Assembly: GCF_000214355.1 (NCBI RefSeq)
Contig: NC_015577.1
Span: 3,525,389 to 3,589,388 of the forward strand
Source: Leadbettera azotonutricia ZAS-9
GTDB taxonomy: Bacteria > Spirochaetota > Spirochaetia > Treponematales > Breznakiellaceae
Length of the DNA: 64,000 nt
Direction of reading: 5' to 3'
Below are positions 19,358 through 27,395 of the stretch, piece after piece. How positions within the stretch are numbered: position 1 is the first letter of the stretch; the number at the start of each line of letters is the position of its first letter. The notes under the pieces were generated by a model. The model saw only the letters and a list, made by a program, of their open reading frames with translations. It had not been told where the DNA came from and did not search any database. The position numbers and the translations under genes were made by a program.

Positions 19358-19374
19358 AAGGCTTAACAAGCCTT
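19358..19374 (-). other. Perfect 7-bp hairpin overlapping the rpsJ stop
   Basis: AAGGCTT (19358-19364) and AAGCCTT (19368-19374) with a three-base loop. The arm includes two of the three bases of the rpsJ stop codon (19373-19375), so a terminating ribosome would melt it. First hairpin of the array when read with the transcript. Confidence 0.55.
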
Positions 19375-19681
19375 ACTGTTTAATCTCTACATCTACTCCG
19401 GCGGGAAGCTCAAGCTTCATCAGGGCGTCCATCACCTCGGGTGAAGGATTTATGATGTCAATCAGCCTTTTGTGAGTCCGCATCTCGAACTGCTCCCTGG
19501 CTTTCTTGTTGACATGGGGGGAACGAAGCACCGTCACCTTGTTTATACGGGTCGGAAGGGGTATGGGGCCGGTCACTTTGGCTCCCGCCTTCTGCACGTT
19601 TTGAACGATGGACTTCGCGCTCTGATCTATCAATTCCACGTCGAAACCGCGCAGCCGCACGCGAATTCGTTCCTTAGTCAT
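19373..19681 (-). CDS. rpsJ: 30S ribosomal protein S10
   Basis: 102 residues. [23 protein letters not shown] and [28 protein letters not shown] are diagnostic. The ATG at 19681 gives MTKERIR, the usual start. The frame runs open upstream but that part has no similarity. S10 also works with NusB in antitermination. The gene sits between two hairpin-rich spacers. Confidence 0.97.
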   Translation of the reverse strand: MTKERIRVRLRGFDVELIDQSAKSIVQNVQKAGAKVTGPIPLPTRINKVTVLRSPHVNKKAREQFEMRTHKRLIDIINPSPEVMDALMKLELPAGVDVEIKQ

Positions 19682-19694
19682 TGTCCCTCCAGTG

Positions 19695-19782
19695 GGGAAC
19701 CTCAGCGCTTTGCGCTTCGGTGGAGATTCCCGTTTATAGACGGCAAAGCGTTTGACCCTGGCTGATACCAAAGCCAAACGCT
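19695..19782 (-). other. Two hairpins in the tuf-rpsJ spacer
   Basis: Just after tuf, AGCGTTT (19747-19753) pairs with AAACGCT (19776-19782), with an inner GGCT/AGCC stem and a six-base bulge. Nearer rpsJ, GGGAA...TTCCC (19695 to 19731) encloses an imperfect stem ending in AGCGC-TTT-GCGCT (19704-19716). Neither is followed by a good U tract, so they look like RNA stabilising or regulatory folds rather than terminators. Confidence 0.45.
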
Positions 19783-19800
19783 CGCATCAATAAAAAGCGT

Positions 19801-21000
19801 TTACTCTATGATCTCGACAACCTGTCCGGAAGCTACGGTCTTGCCGCCTTCGCGGATAGCGAACTTAAGCCCCTTTTCCATTGCGATAGGGTGAATCAGC
19901 TCGCCGAAAATCTCGGTGTTGTCGCCGGGCATTACCATTTCCTTGCCTTCGGGAAGTTTGACTGTGCCGGTAATGTCGGTGGTCCTGAAATAGAACTGGG
20001 GACGGTAGCCGGTGAAGAAGGGGCTGTGTCGGCCGCCTTCAGTCTGGGACAGACAGTAGATCTGGCCCTTGAACTTGCTGTGGGGGGTGATAGTACCGGG
20101 CTTGGCAAGCACTTGGCCGCGCTCGACTTCTTTCTTGTCTATACCGCGAAGCAGGGCACCGATGTTATCGCCGGCCTGGCCTTCGTCGAGGAGCTTGTTG
20201 AACATTTCGATACCGGTAATAACCGTCTTTTTGGTGGGCTTGATACCGATGATTTCGAGTTCTTCGTTCAGCTTGACGATACCGCGATCCACCTTGCCGG
20301 TTACTACAGTACCGCGGCCGGAAATCGTGAATACGTCTTCGATGGGCATAAGGAAGGGTTTGTCCGAATCGCGGACAGGATCGGGGAAATAGGCGTCCAT
20401 GGCGTCCAGGAGTTCCTGGATGCACTTGGAGTTTTCGGTTTCCTCGCCCTTATTGAGGTCTTCCATGGCCTTGAAGGCAGAACCCTTGATAATGGGGATC
20501 TCTCCGCCCGGGAAGCCGTTGGCATTGAGCACGTCCTTGATTTCCTCTTCAACCAGTTCGAGGAGTTCAGGATCGTCCACCAGGTCTATCTTGTTGAGGA
20601 AGACAATGATGTTGGGCACGCCTACCTGGCGGGCAAGAATGATATGCTCCCTGGTCTGGGGCATAACCGAGTCGGGGGCTGACACCACGAGAACGGCGCC
20701 GTCCATCTGGGCAGCACCAGTGATCATGTTTTTAATGTAGTCGGCATGTCCGGGACAGTCGATGTGGGCATAGTGCCTCTTTTCGGACTGGTACTCCAGG
20801 TGCCTGGTATTGATGGTGATACCGCGGGCTTTCTCTTCAGGCGCGTTATCAATATCATCAAACTTCATGATCTTGTCGCCGTATTTTTTACCACAATACA
20901 TAGTGATAGCGGCGGAGAGGGTGGTTTTCCCATGGTCGACGTGACCGATGGTCCCGACATTCATGTGGATCTTTGTTCGATTGAACTTATCCTTGGCCAT
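19801..21000 (-). CDS. tuf: Elongation factor Tu
   Basis: 399 residues. The GTPase motifs are complete: GHVDHGKT (about 19-26), the switch RGITI, DCPGH and NKID. Domains 2 and 3 end in VVEIIE. EF-Tu carries aminoacyl-tRNA to the A site. AAGGAGG lies eight bases before the ATG. It opens the S10 block, behind a near-consensus promoter and a 300-base structured leader. No fusA accompanies it, and none is elsewhere in the window. Confidence 0.98.
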   Translation of the reverse strand: MAKDKFNRTKIHMNVGTIGHVDHGKTTLSAAITMYCGKKYGDKIMKFDDIDNAPEEKARGITINTRHLEYQSEKRHYAHIDCPGHADYIKNMITGAAQMDGAVLVVSAPDSVMPQTREHIILARQVGVPNIIVFLNKIDLVDDPELLELVEEEIKDVLNANGFPGGEIPIIKGSAFKAMEDLNKGEETENSKCIQELLDAMDAYFPDPVRDSDKPFLMPIEDVFTISGRGTVVTGKVDRGIVKLNEELEIIGIKPTKKTVITGIEMFNKLLDEGQAGDNIGALLRGIDKKEVERGQVLAKPGTITPHSKFKGQIYCLSQTEGGRHSPFFTGYRPQFYFRTTDITGTVKLPEGKEMVMPGDNTEIFGELIHPIAMEKGLKFAIREGGKTVASGQVVEIIE

Positions 21001-21300
21001 TACGTGTCCTCCTTACTCTTTGGGCACACAAAATGATTCTGCTTCACTGCATCCTCGCGCCATCCGCGAAGCATGCTTAAACCCGCATACCGCAGGCTGT
21101 TTTCTTTTTAACGGGAATATAGATTATGAAAGGATTGAACGAAAGCGCAAGGAAGATCCTTGCAGATAAAAAACCGGAGGGTTTTCTACGTTCCACCTAT
21201 CTCATCTATAAATCCGCTGGGGAGTACCCAAGGGCATTCCCCGATGATCGGTTTGGAAACCTAAATGGTTTCAAAGATCGCTGGGTTCAGCAGAACCCTG
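21001..21300 (-). promoter_or_regulatory. Long structured 5' leader of tuf/S10 operon
   Basis: Between the predicted start site (about 21300) and tuf, perfect hairpins occur in series: GGGTTC/GAACCC (21283-21298) at the very 5' end, GAAACC/GGTTTC (21256-21272), GGGGA/TCCCC with inner CCC/GGG (21219-21242), AAAACC/GGTTTT followed by U (21168-21185, terminator-like) and GCAAGGA/TCCTTGC (21147-21163). No convincing coding frame is present. The density of hairpins suggests an RNA control element for translation genes; no known family is recognised. Confidence 0.55.
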
Positions 21301-21307
21301 AAAAGCC

Positions 21308-21336
21308 AATATACAGGCTTTTCTAAAAAGTGTCAA
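21308..21336 (-). promoter_or_regulatory. Strong sigma-70 promoter of tuf-S10-spc operon
   Basis: TTGACA (-35, 21331-21336) and TATATT (-10, 21308-21313) are separated by exactly 17 bases on the minus strand. This is near-consensus, lies directly after the rpsG terminator, and is the only clear promoter before tuf. It would start transcription near 21300. Confidence 0.85.
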
Positions 21337-21376
21337 GTGCAATTTGCACAATACGGCTTGCTTTGGCAAACCGCTT

Positions 21377-21397
21377 AAAAAAACCCAGAGGTTTTTT
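21377..21397 (-). terminator. Rho-independent terminator after rpsG
   Basis: AAAAAACC (21390-21397) pairs with GGTTTTTT (21378-21385) around a TCTG loop, giving a U tract at the 3' side. It starts three bases after the rpsG stop and precedes the tuf promoter, so rpsL-rpsG form their own unit. Confidence 0.75.
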
Positions 21398-21399
21398 CT

Positions 21400-21870
21400 C
21401 TACCACCTATAGTGGGCGAAGGCTTTGTTGGCTTCGGCCATCTTGTGGGTATCTTCCTTCTTTTTGAAGGCAGTACCGGTATTATTAAAGGCATCCAGGA
21501 GCTCGGCAGCCAGGCGGTCGCCCATGCCGTGACCCGAGCGGGCCCGGGCGGCATTGATTATCCAACGCATGCCCAGGGCTTCGCGGCGGGTTTCCCGGAT
21601 TTCCACAGGAACCTGGTAAGTAGCGCCGCCGACCCGGCGGGATTTTACCTCGATCATGGGTTTTACGTTGTCCAGGGCCTTGAGGAAGACCTCGAGGGGC
21701 TCCTTGTCAGCCTTTTTCTGGAGAATTCCAAGAGCCTCGTGGACTATGCGGAGGCCTATGGAGCGTTTGCCCTGCCACATCATGCGGTTCACGAATTTGG
21801 AAACAACAACGCTGTTGTATTTCGGATCCGGGAGTATGCCCCGGTCAATTGTCTTTTTTTTGCGTCCCAT
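21400..21870 (-). CDS. rpsG: 30S ribosomal protein S7
   Basis: 156 residues. [51 protein letters not shown] and the end [14 protein letters not shown] are S7 hallmarks. S7 nucleates the 30S head and contacts E-site tRNA. Follows rpsL after 12 bases; fusA, which usually comes next, is absent. Confidence 0.98.
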   Translation of the reverse strand: MGRKKKTIDRGILPDPKYNSVVVSKFVNRMMWQGKRSIGLRIVHEALGILQKKADKEPLEVFLKALDNVKPMIEVKSRRVGGATYQVPVEIRETRREALGMRWIINAARARSGHGMGDRLAAELLDAFNNTGTAFKKKEDTHKMAEANKAFAHYRW

Positions 21871-21882
21871 CTTATAAACCCC

Positions 21883-22257
21883 TTAAGCCTTGGGCCTTTT
21901 AGCGCCGTACTTGGACCGGCCCCGCTTGCGATCTTCTACACCCAGGGTATCTTTGGTACCCCTGATGATATGATAACGGACACCAGGAAGATCCTTGACA
22001 CGTCCGCCGCGCACCAGCACCACCGAGTGCTCCTGGAGGTTGTGGCCGATGCCGGGGATATAGGCAGTAACTTCAGTACCATGGGAAAGCCGAACACGGG
22101 CTACCTTGCGGAGAGCCGAATTGGGCTTTTTGGGGGTCATGGTCATAACACGGGTACAGACTCCCCTTTTCTGGGGGCAGGACCTGAGGGCCGGGGACTT
22201 CGTCTTTGAGCCGACTTGTTGCCGTCCAAAACGAACCAGCTGGTTGATAGTAGGCAT
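21883..22257 (-). CDS. rpsL: 30S ribosomal protein S12
   Basis: 124 residues with the chosen start [12 protein letters not shown]. The decoding loops [17 protein letters not shown] (K43-equivalent present) and [29 protein letters not shown] are intact, the positions where streptomycin-resistance changes arise. The SD AAGGAG lies about 11 bases upstream. An in-frame start 13 codons upstream is less likely. Confidence 0.98.
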   Translation of the reverse strand: MPTINQLVRFGRQQVGSKTKSPALRSCPQKRGVCTRVMTMTPKKPNSALRKVARVRLSHGTEVTAYIPGIGHNLQEHSVVLVRGGRVKDLPGVRYHIIRGTKDTLGVEDRKRGRSKYGAKRPKA

Positions 22258-22322
22258 ATATGCAAAAAACTCCTTAAAATTGCAAATCTCAAACACACTA
22301 AACCCTGTAGACAGGGATTAAC

Positions 22323-22351
22323 AATTTATCAGACATTAAAAAAAAGGTCAA
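22323..22351 (-). promoter_or_regulatory. Promoter of rpsL-rpsG
   Basis: TTGACC (-35, 22346-22351) and TAAATT (-10, 22323-22328) with a 17-base spacer that is T-rich (eight T in a row). The predicted start is near 22316, giving a leader of about 60 bases that holds a small CCCTG/CAGGG hairpin. Confidence 0.75.
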
Positions 22352-22369
22352 TAGCCCTGAAAAAGAATT

Positions 22370-23218
22370 TTAACCTTTTACCCCGCCCTCGGTCAATCCT
22401 GCCACAATGTACTTTTGGCCTATGGCAAAAATAACCATGGTAGGGATAAGGGCCATTACAATCCCGGCGCTCATGATGTCCCAGCTGATGCCCGCCTTGG
22501 AGATAAAGGAGTTGAGGGCAACCGGGACGGTCATCTTTTTGTCCGAGGACATGAACATCACCGCCAGGAAAAGCTCGTTCCATACATTTACAAAGGAAAA
22601 ACTGAAAATAGCCACCAGCCCCGGGAGGCTCACCGGCAGTATGACCCGGAAAAGGGCGGTCTTGGGGTCGCAGCCATCAATGAGTGCCGCCTCTTCCAGG
22701 GAAGCGGGGATATGATCAAAAAAACTCTTGGCCATGATGGCCCCAAAAGCCACAGTGGTGGCTGCATACACAATGGCAAGGACCATGCGGTTATTGGTAA
22801 AGTGGAGCTTGGAAAGGGTAAAAAAGAGGGGCGCCATGAGGATGAAGGTAGGGACCATCTGGGTAAAGTAGAGCACCAGGAGCAGCCCCCGTATGCCGCG
22901 GCTGAACCTGAGCCGTGAAAGGGAAAACCCTGCCAGCACGCTGGCGATAAGCCCCCCGATGGAGGCCAGGAGGGAAATCCAGAGGGAATTTAGAAAATAA
23001 GTCCCGAATTTTGCAAAACCAAGGAGCTTTTCATACCCGGCCAGGCTGATCCGGGAGGGAAAGTAGCGCAGGGGGAAGGTGAAGATCTCCTGGGTCGGCT
23101 TCAGGGAGGTGACGAAGATCCAAAAAAGGGGCAGCACCGCAAAGGCCAAAAAGCAGGCCAGGGCAAGGAACCGGAAGAAAACCCCCGCGCTATGGAGCAT
23201 CCTGCGGCGGAAGGTCAT
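22370..23218 (-). CDS. Sugar ABC transporter permease (MalG type)
   Basis: 282 residues, six hydrophobic spans. The EAA-loop is present: EEAALIDGCDPKTALFRVILPVSLPGL near 185-210, which docks the ATPase. It belongs to the carbohydrate uptake CUT1 permeases. The start overlaps the partner permease gene by four bases. The operon reads binding protein, MalF-type, MalG-type and stops, with no ATPase, so it likely shares a MalK/UgpC-type ATPase encoded elsewhere. Confidence 0.92.
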   Translation of the reverse strand: MTFRRRMLHSAGVFFRFLALACFLAFAVLPLFWIFVTSLKPTQEIFTFPLRYFPSRISLAGYEKLLGFAKFGTYFLNSLWISLLASIGGLIASVLAGFSLSRLRFSRGIRGLLLVLYFTQMVPTFILMAPLFFTLSKLHFTNNRMVLAIVYAATTVAFGAIMAKSFFDHIPASLEEAALIDGCDPKTALFRVILPVSLPGLVAIFSFSFVNVWNELFLAVMFMSSDKKMTVPVALNSFISKAGISWDIMSAGIVMALIPTMVIFAIGQKYIVAGLTEGGVKG

Positions 23219-24123
23219 AGGGACAGTTCCTTTTTTGCCACTACCCGAAGGTAGAAAAAGGCAAAGATGAAAAGGATGACAACAATGATGAGGCCCACTG
23301 CCGATCCCTGGCCGAAATCGTAGCTCTTGGTGATTTTATTGATCATCTCGGTAGCCAGGATATTGGTGGAATTGGCAGGCCCGCCGCCGGTCATCCCATA
23401 GATTACATCGGGGAAATTCATGATCCACATAAAGCGGAGCAGGATGGTGGTAGTAATGGTAGACTTTATATAGGGAATGGTTATCTGAAAAAGCTGCCGG
23501 GCTTTACCGGCGCCGTCTATTTCCGCAGACTCATAGAGTTCCCGGGGCACAGACTGGAGGGCCGCCAGGAGCATGATGGCAAAGAAGGGTATGCCGTACC
23601 AGATATTGGCAACAATCACCGAGGGGAGCGCATATCTGGGGTTTGAAAGGAAGCCTACAGGGGTCTTAAGCAGCCCCGCCTTCATAAAAAGATCATTGAC
23701 AATGCCGAATTGGCCGTTGAAGAGCCAGGACCAAAGAAGCCCTATGGCAAAGCCCGAAAGGGCCCAGGTATAAAAAACGCAGCCCGTGTAAACGCCTCTG
23801 CCTTTAAAGGGCTTTCGCAGCAGCAGTGCCAGGGTAAAACCCAGGATGAATTGGCCCGCCAGGGAAAATACCACCCACAAGGCAGTATTGCCAAGGATCT
23901 GCAGGAATTTAATATTCGGATTGGCAAAAATAGCCACAAAATTCTCTAACCCGTTAAACCGGGTTAGAGAAAGATTCATCATGGTATAGTGCATAAAGGC
24001 AGTGCCCATCCCCCGGACTATCGGGTAATAGATGAACAACAGTAAAAGTACAGCCATAGGCAGGAGCATTGCATAATACCCCCTGCCGGTAACTTTCTTC
24101 TGTAAACCCATATGCACCTGCAC
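23215..24123 (-). CDS. Sugar ABC transporter permease (MalF type)
   Basis: About 302 residues with six membrane spans and the EAA-loop ELYESAEIDGAGKARQLFQITIPYIKS. The first of two permeases of a CUT1 importer. The start could be the ATG at 24123 or the one four codons in (MGLQKK). Eleven bases separate it from the binding-protein gene. Likely substrate is an oligosaccharide or an arabinose-type sugar, judging only from the divergent GH127 gene. Confidence 0.92.
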   Translation of the reverse strand: MQVHMGLQKKVTGRGYYAMLLPMAVLLLLFIYYPIVRGMGTAFMHYTMMNLSLTRFNGLENFVAIFANPNIKFLQILGNTALWVVFSLAGQFILGFTLALLLRKPFKGRGVYTGCVFYTWALSGFAIGLLWSWLFNGQFGIVNDLFMKAGLLKTPVGFLSNPRYALPSVIVANIWYGIPFFAIMLLAALQSVPRELYESAEIDGAGKARQLFQITIPYIKSTITTTILLRFMWIMNFPDVIYGMTGGGPANSTNILATEMINKITKSYDFGQGSAVGLIIVVILFIFAFFYLRVVAKKELSL

Positions 24124-24134
24124 CCCGTTCTTGC

Positions 24135-25406
24135 TTATTTCCAGTAGTCAGCCCAGGCTTTGGCAGCCTGTTCAGGCGTAGTCTGCCCCAGAAGGGTGGA
24201 CTGGATGTACTGTTCCTGGATTTGGGCCCAGCCGGCGAATTTCGGCGAATCATAAGGATATTTAATGAAGGTGAACAGCCCAGGGGTATTCATTTCCTTC
24301 TGCCACGCCTGGTATACGCCAGTGCTGAAATAGGGATCAGAAGTATATGAAGTGGTATGGATAGGCAGAGCGCCATAGGCCTTGCAGAAAGCCGAATTCT
24401 GGGAATAAGAAGACAGGAAGGCGATGAATTCCCAGGCTGCGTCCTTGTTCTTTGAATAATTGGGGATGCCATAACCGGCGTATCCATAGTCCAGGTAGGA
24501 GGTATTGGAACGGCCTTTGGGCATGGGGATCACGGTATATTGATCCCGCGAGAGGCTTTCGTCGAGGAGGGGCACTGTATCGGGATCCTGTACCAGGATG
24601 GGGGTAATGCCCGAGACAAAAGCATTGATCTGCTCATTGAAACCCCAATTGATGGAATCCGAGGGGGTGGCGTTCTTGTAAAGATCCACATAGCTCTTGA
24701 GTCCTGCCAAAAATTCGGGGCTGTCATACACACTGGTCCCATTCTTCAGCTTATAGAGGTTTTCTATATCCACATTGCTTACATCAGAAATAATCAGAGG
24801 ATCCGAAGACTTGAACGGGTTCCCTTTGCCCCGGAGGGTAAAGCCGAATTGGTTCTGGGCGGGATTGGTGATGCGCTTCGCCAGGGCATAGAGTTCATCC
24901 TGGGTCTCCGGGTTCTTGGAAACCCCAAGCTTGGCGAGGATATCAGTCCTAAGGAAGAGAGCCTTGATCATGAACCACTGGGGAACGAAATAGGGCTTGC
25001 CCCCGACAGCGGTGGCCGCTTCTTTGGTTACTGACAGGAGAGAGCTTGCTTCATTCCAGCTGTTGAAGTAGGAAGTGAGATCCGTGAGCCAGCCGTTGTT
25101 CACATAGCCGGTAACAGTCAGATCCCGGACTTCTACTACATCCAGGGGTTCCTGGGCATTGAGGCTCATGGCCAGGCGGCTATCTGCCTGCTCATAGGGC
25201 GGAGAGATCAGGTTGATCGTAACATTGGGATGGGATTTCTCATACTCGGCGATCATGCCTTTCAACACTTCGGTCCGGCCGGGACTGGTCATAACTTCAA
25301 GGAAATTGAGTTCAATTTTTCCCGATGAAGCCTGCTGTTTGCCCCCGGCAAAGGCGAAGCCTAAAACCGTAAGGGCGATCAAAAGAGATGCTAGTAATTT
25401 TTTCAT
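24135..25406 (-). CDS. Extracellular sugar-binding protein (family 1)
   Basis: 423 residues. A Sec signal (MKKLLASLLIALTVLGFAFAGG) without a lipobox Cys is followed by a family 1 solute-binding fold: MTSPGRTEVLKGMIAEYEKSHPNVTINLI and later AWEFIAFLSSYSQNSAFCK. It captures a sugar in the periplasm for the two permeases downstream. It has an AGGAGG site six bases before the ATG and is divergent from the GH127 gene. Confidence 0.92.
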   Translation of the reverse strand: MKKLLASLLIALTVLGFAFAGGKQQASSGKIELNFLEVMTSPGRTEVLKGMIAEYEKSHPNVTINLISPPYEQADSRLAMSLNAQEPLDVVEVRDLTVTGYVNNGWLTDLTSYFNSWNEASSLLSVTKEAATAVGGKPYFVPQWFMIKALFLRTDILAKLGVSKNPETQDELYALAKRITNPAQNQFGFTLRGKGNPFKSSDPLIISDVSNVDIENLYKLKNGTSVYDSPEFLAGLKSYVDLYKNATPSDSINWGFNEQINAFVSGITPILVQDPDTVPLLDESLSRDQYTVIPMPKGRSNTSYLDYGYAGYGIPNYSKNKDAAWEFIAFLSSYSQNSAFCKAYGALPIHTTSYTSDPYFSTGVYQAWQKEMNTPGLFTFIKYPYDSPKFAGWAQIQEQYIQSTLLGQTTPEQAAKAWADYWK

Positions 25407-25481
25407 CGTTCCTCCTATAAAATAAATTGCCTCTTCAATATAATGGGTATATCAAAGTTTGTAAATATTTGCGGAGAAAAA
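25407..25481. promoter_or_regulatory. Divergent control region between ABC operon and GH127 gene
   Basis: A 75-base AT-rich gap serving both directions. For the plus gene, TTGCCT (25427-25432), 17 bases, then TATCAA (25450-25455) is a plausible weak promoter, with GCGGAG as SD before the ATG at 25482. A TATAAT (25439-25444) is also present but lacks a partner. For the minus side nothing near consensus was found. The sharing suggests co-control of import and hydrolysis. Confidence 0.4.
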
Positions 25482-27392
25482 ATGAAAACCGATAAACTTC
25501 ACAATGCCCTTTCAGCCTTTCCCTTGACTGCGGTGGAACCCAAAGGCTGGCTGCTCAGACAGCTGGAAATTCAGATGAAAGGGCTGACAGGGATCCTCCA
25601 TGAAGCCTGGGACAGTGTCGGATCGTATTCCGGATGGCTGGGGGGAACCGGAGAAAACTGGGAGCGGTGCCCCTATTACCTGGACGGGCTTCTTCCCCTC
25701 TCCTATTACCTGGATGACGGGAAACACCGGGAGCTTTGCGATAGGTTCATTGCCTGGGCGCTGAAAAGCCAGGACAAGGAGGGCAACTTTGGGCCTGCCG
25801 CATCAAAGGATGATTATTGGTCCCGGTTTGTCATGCTTAAGGTCCTCATTCAATATGCTGAAATTACCGGTGATCCCCAGGTTAACGTTCTTTGCAAAGG
25901 GTACTTCAAATATGCTGCCAAGAGCCTGGACCAGCGGCCCCTGGCGCAGTGGGGCAAAGCCCGGGCCGGGGATCTGCTTTATTGCATAAAATGGCTTTAT
26001 GAGCAGGAACCGGATGCCGCGCTTATTGATCTTGCCCAAAAAGTCTCTTCCCAGGCATTGGACTGGGGCGGCCTTTATACAAACTTCCCGTTTACCCGTG
26101 CAACAAGCTTCTATTATAATTGGGACAAGGTAAAGGCAAATAATACCTGGAGCCAATTTGATGTCGCAATGGCTTTCCATGCTACTCATATTGTGAATGT
26201 TGCCATGGGGCTGAAATTCCCTGCCATGCAATACTGTTTCGATCACAACAAAGATCATTATGCCGCGCTTAAGGCCGGGCTTGAGGCTTTGGCAAAATAC
26301 CATGGGACCGCCGCCGGGATATTCAACGGGGACGAGCATCTTTCCGGCAATTCCCCCTCCCAGGGGGCTGAACTCTGTTCTGTGGTGGAACTCATGTTCA
26401 GCCTTCAATGCATGCTCGAAAGTTTTGGCGATCCTGCCTGGGGGGATCTTTTGGAGCGAATTGCTTACAATAGCCTGCCTGCTACCATCAGCGAGGATTT
26501 TATGTCCCACCAGTATCTGCAGCAAGCCAATCAAGTCCTGGCCACTGTGGCAAAACGGAATTGGTTCAATAACGACGATACTTCCAATACCTTTGGGCTG
26601 GAGCCGAATTTTGGCTGCTGCACTGCCAATATGCACCAGGGCTGGCCTAAATTCCTTAAAAGCCTTTGGTTCAGGGAGGGGGAGGACACCCTGGTTTCCA
26701 TGGTATTTGCCCCCTCGGCAGTCAAATTGGTTTTCGAAGGCTGCCCCTACAAACTGGAATTAGGGACCAGCTATCCATTCAGGGATATCTTGAACTACAA
26801 GGTGGTTGAAGGAAGGGGCAAAGAATTTACCCTGAAGATCCGCCATCCCCAGTGGGCTTCGAATTTTGATGTACGGATCAACGGGAAGCCAGAAGCTGTC
26901 ACATCAGTAGACAATTTTTTGGTTATAAAGCGCATTTGGGATTGCGGGGATATTCTGAATTGCCATTTTGCCATGCCCATAGCCAAAAGCCGCTGGTTTA
27001 ACAACAGCCTCGCGGTCGAACGGGGGCCCCTGGTTTTCGGCCTGGATATAGCTGAAAAATGGACAGCCTTCCGGGAAACAGGGGGCATAAAGGATTATGA
27101 GATCCGCCCGGAATCGGAATGGAATTATGCCCTTGACGAGGGGGGAACTATCGAAGCAAAGGAAAAAGAGATAGCTGACCTGCCATTTTCCAAGAAAAGC
27201 CCACCGGTAATCCTGGAAGCCCCCGCCCGGAAGCTTCCCTCCTGGGGCCTGGAGAACAACAGCGCAGCCCCTCCGCCCCTAAGCCCTGTGCAAACTGCGG
27301 AACCAGTGGAGATTATACGCCTTATACCTTATGGCTGTGCAAAACTCAGGATTTCCCAATTTCCCTATTATTCGGAAGCAAGCCTGAAATAG
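25482..27392 (+). CDS. GH127-type beta-L-arabinofuranosidase (DUF1680)
   Basis: 636 residues, no signal peptide, so cytoplasmic. The fold is the (alpha/alpha)6 barrel of PF07944: ENWERCPYYLDGLLPLSYYL near the N terminus, then an ELC triplet (E297, C299) and the CC pair (C379, C380) in GCCTANMHQGWPKF. By family knowledge (GH127 HypBA1) the Glu and three Cys hold zinc and one Cys is the nucleophile. E285 could be the acid/base. It would release L-arabinofuranose from oligosaccharides brought in by the adjacent transporter. An in-frame ATG 13 codons upstream exists, but the SD GCGGAG favours 25482. The exact substrate is inferred. Confidence 0.82.
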   Translation: MKTDKLHNALSAFPLTAVEPKGWLLRQLEIQMKGLTGILHEAWDSVGSYSGWLGGTGENWERCPYYLDGLLPLSYYLDDGKHRELCDRFIAWALKSQDKEGNFGPAASKDDYWSRFVMLKVLIQYAEITGDPQVNVLCKGYFKYAAKSLDQRPLAQWGKARAGDLLYCIKWLYEQEPDAALIDLAQKVSSQALDWGGLYTNFPFTRATSFYYNWDKVKANNTWSQFDVAMAFHATHIVNVAMGLKFPAMQYCFDHNKDHYAALKAGLEALAKYHGTAAGIFNGDEHLSGNSPSQGAELCSVVELMFSLQCMLESFGDPAWGDLLERIAYNSLPATISEDFMSHQYLQQANQVLATVAKRNWFNNDDTSNTFGLEPNFGCCTANMHQGWPKFLKSLWFREGEDTLVSMVFAPSAVKLVFEGCPYKLELGTSYPFRDILNYKVVEGRGKEFTLKIRHPQWASNFDVRINGKPEAVTSVDNFLVIKRIWDCGDILNCHFAMPIAKSRWFNNSLAVERGPLVFGLDIAEKWTAFRETGGIKDYEIRPESEWNYALDEGGTIEAKEKEIADLPFSKKSPPVILEAPARKLPSWGLENNSAAPPPLSPVQTAEPVEIIRLIPYGCAKLRISQFPYYSEASLK

Positions 27393-27395
27393 GGC

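Noticed and set aside
19891-20682. 263-codon plus-strand frame inside tuf
   Set aside because: Shadow of EF-Tu on the other strand; no similarity.
21126-21326. 66-codon plus-strand frame in the tuf leader
   Set aside because: It spans the promoter and hairpins, lacks an SD and family resemblance; better read as structured leader.
25443-25481. Upstream ATG for the GH127 gene
   Set aside because: No SD, overlaps the likely promoter; the ATG at 25482 has GCGGAG.
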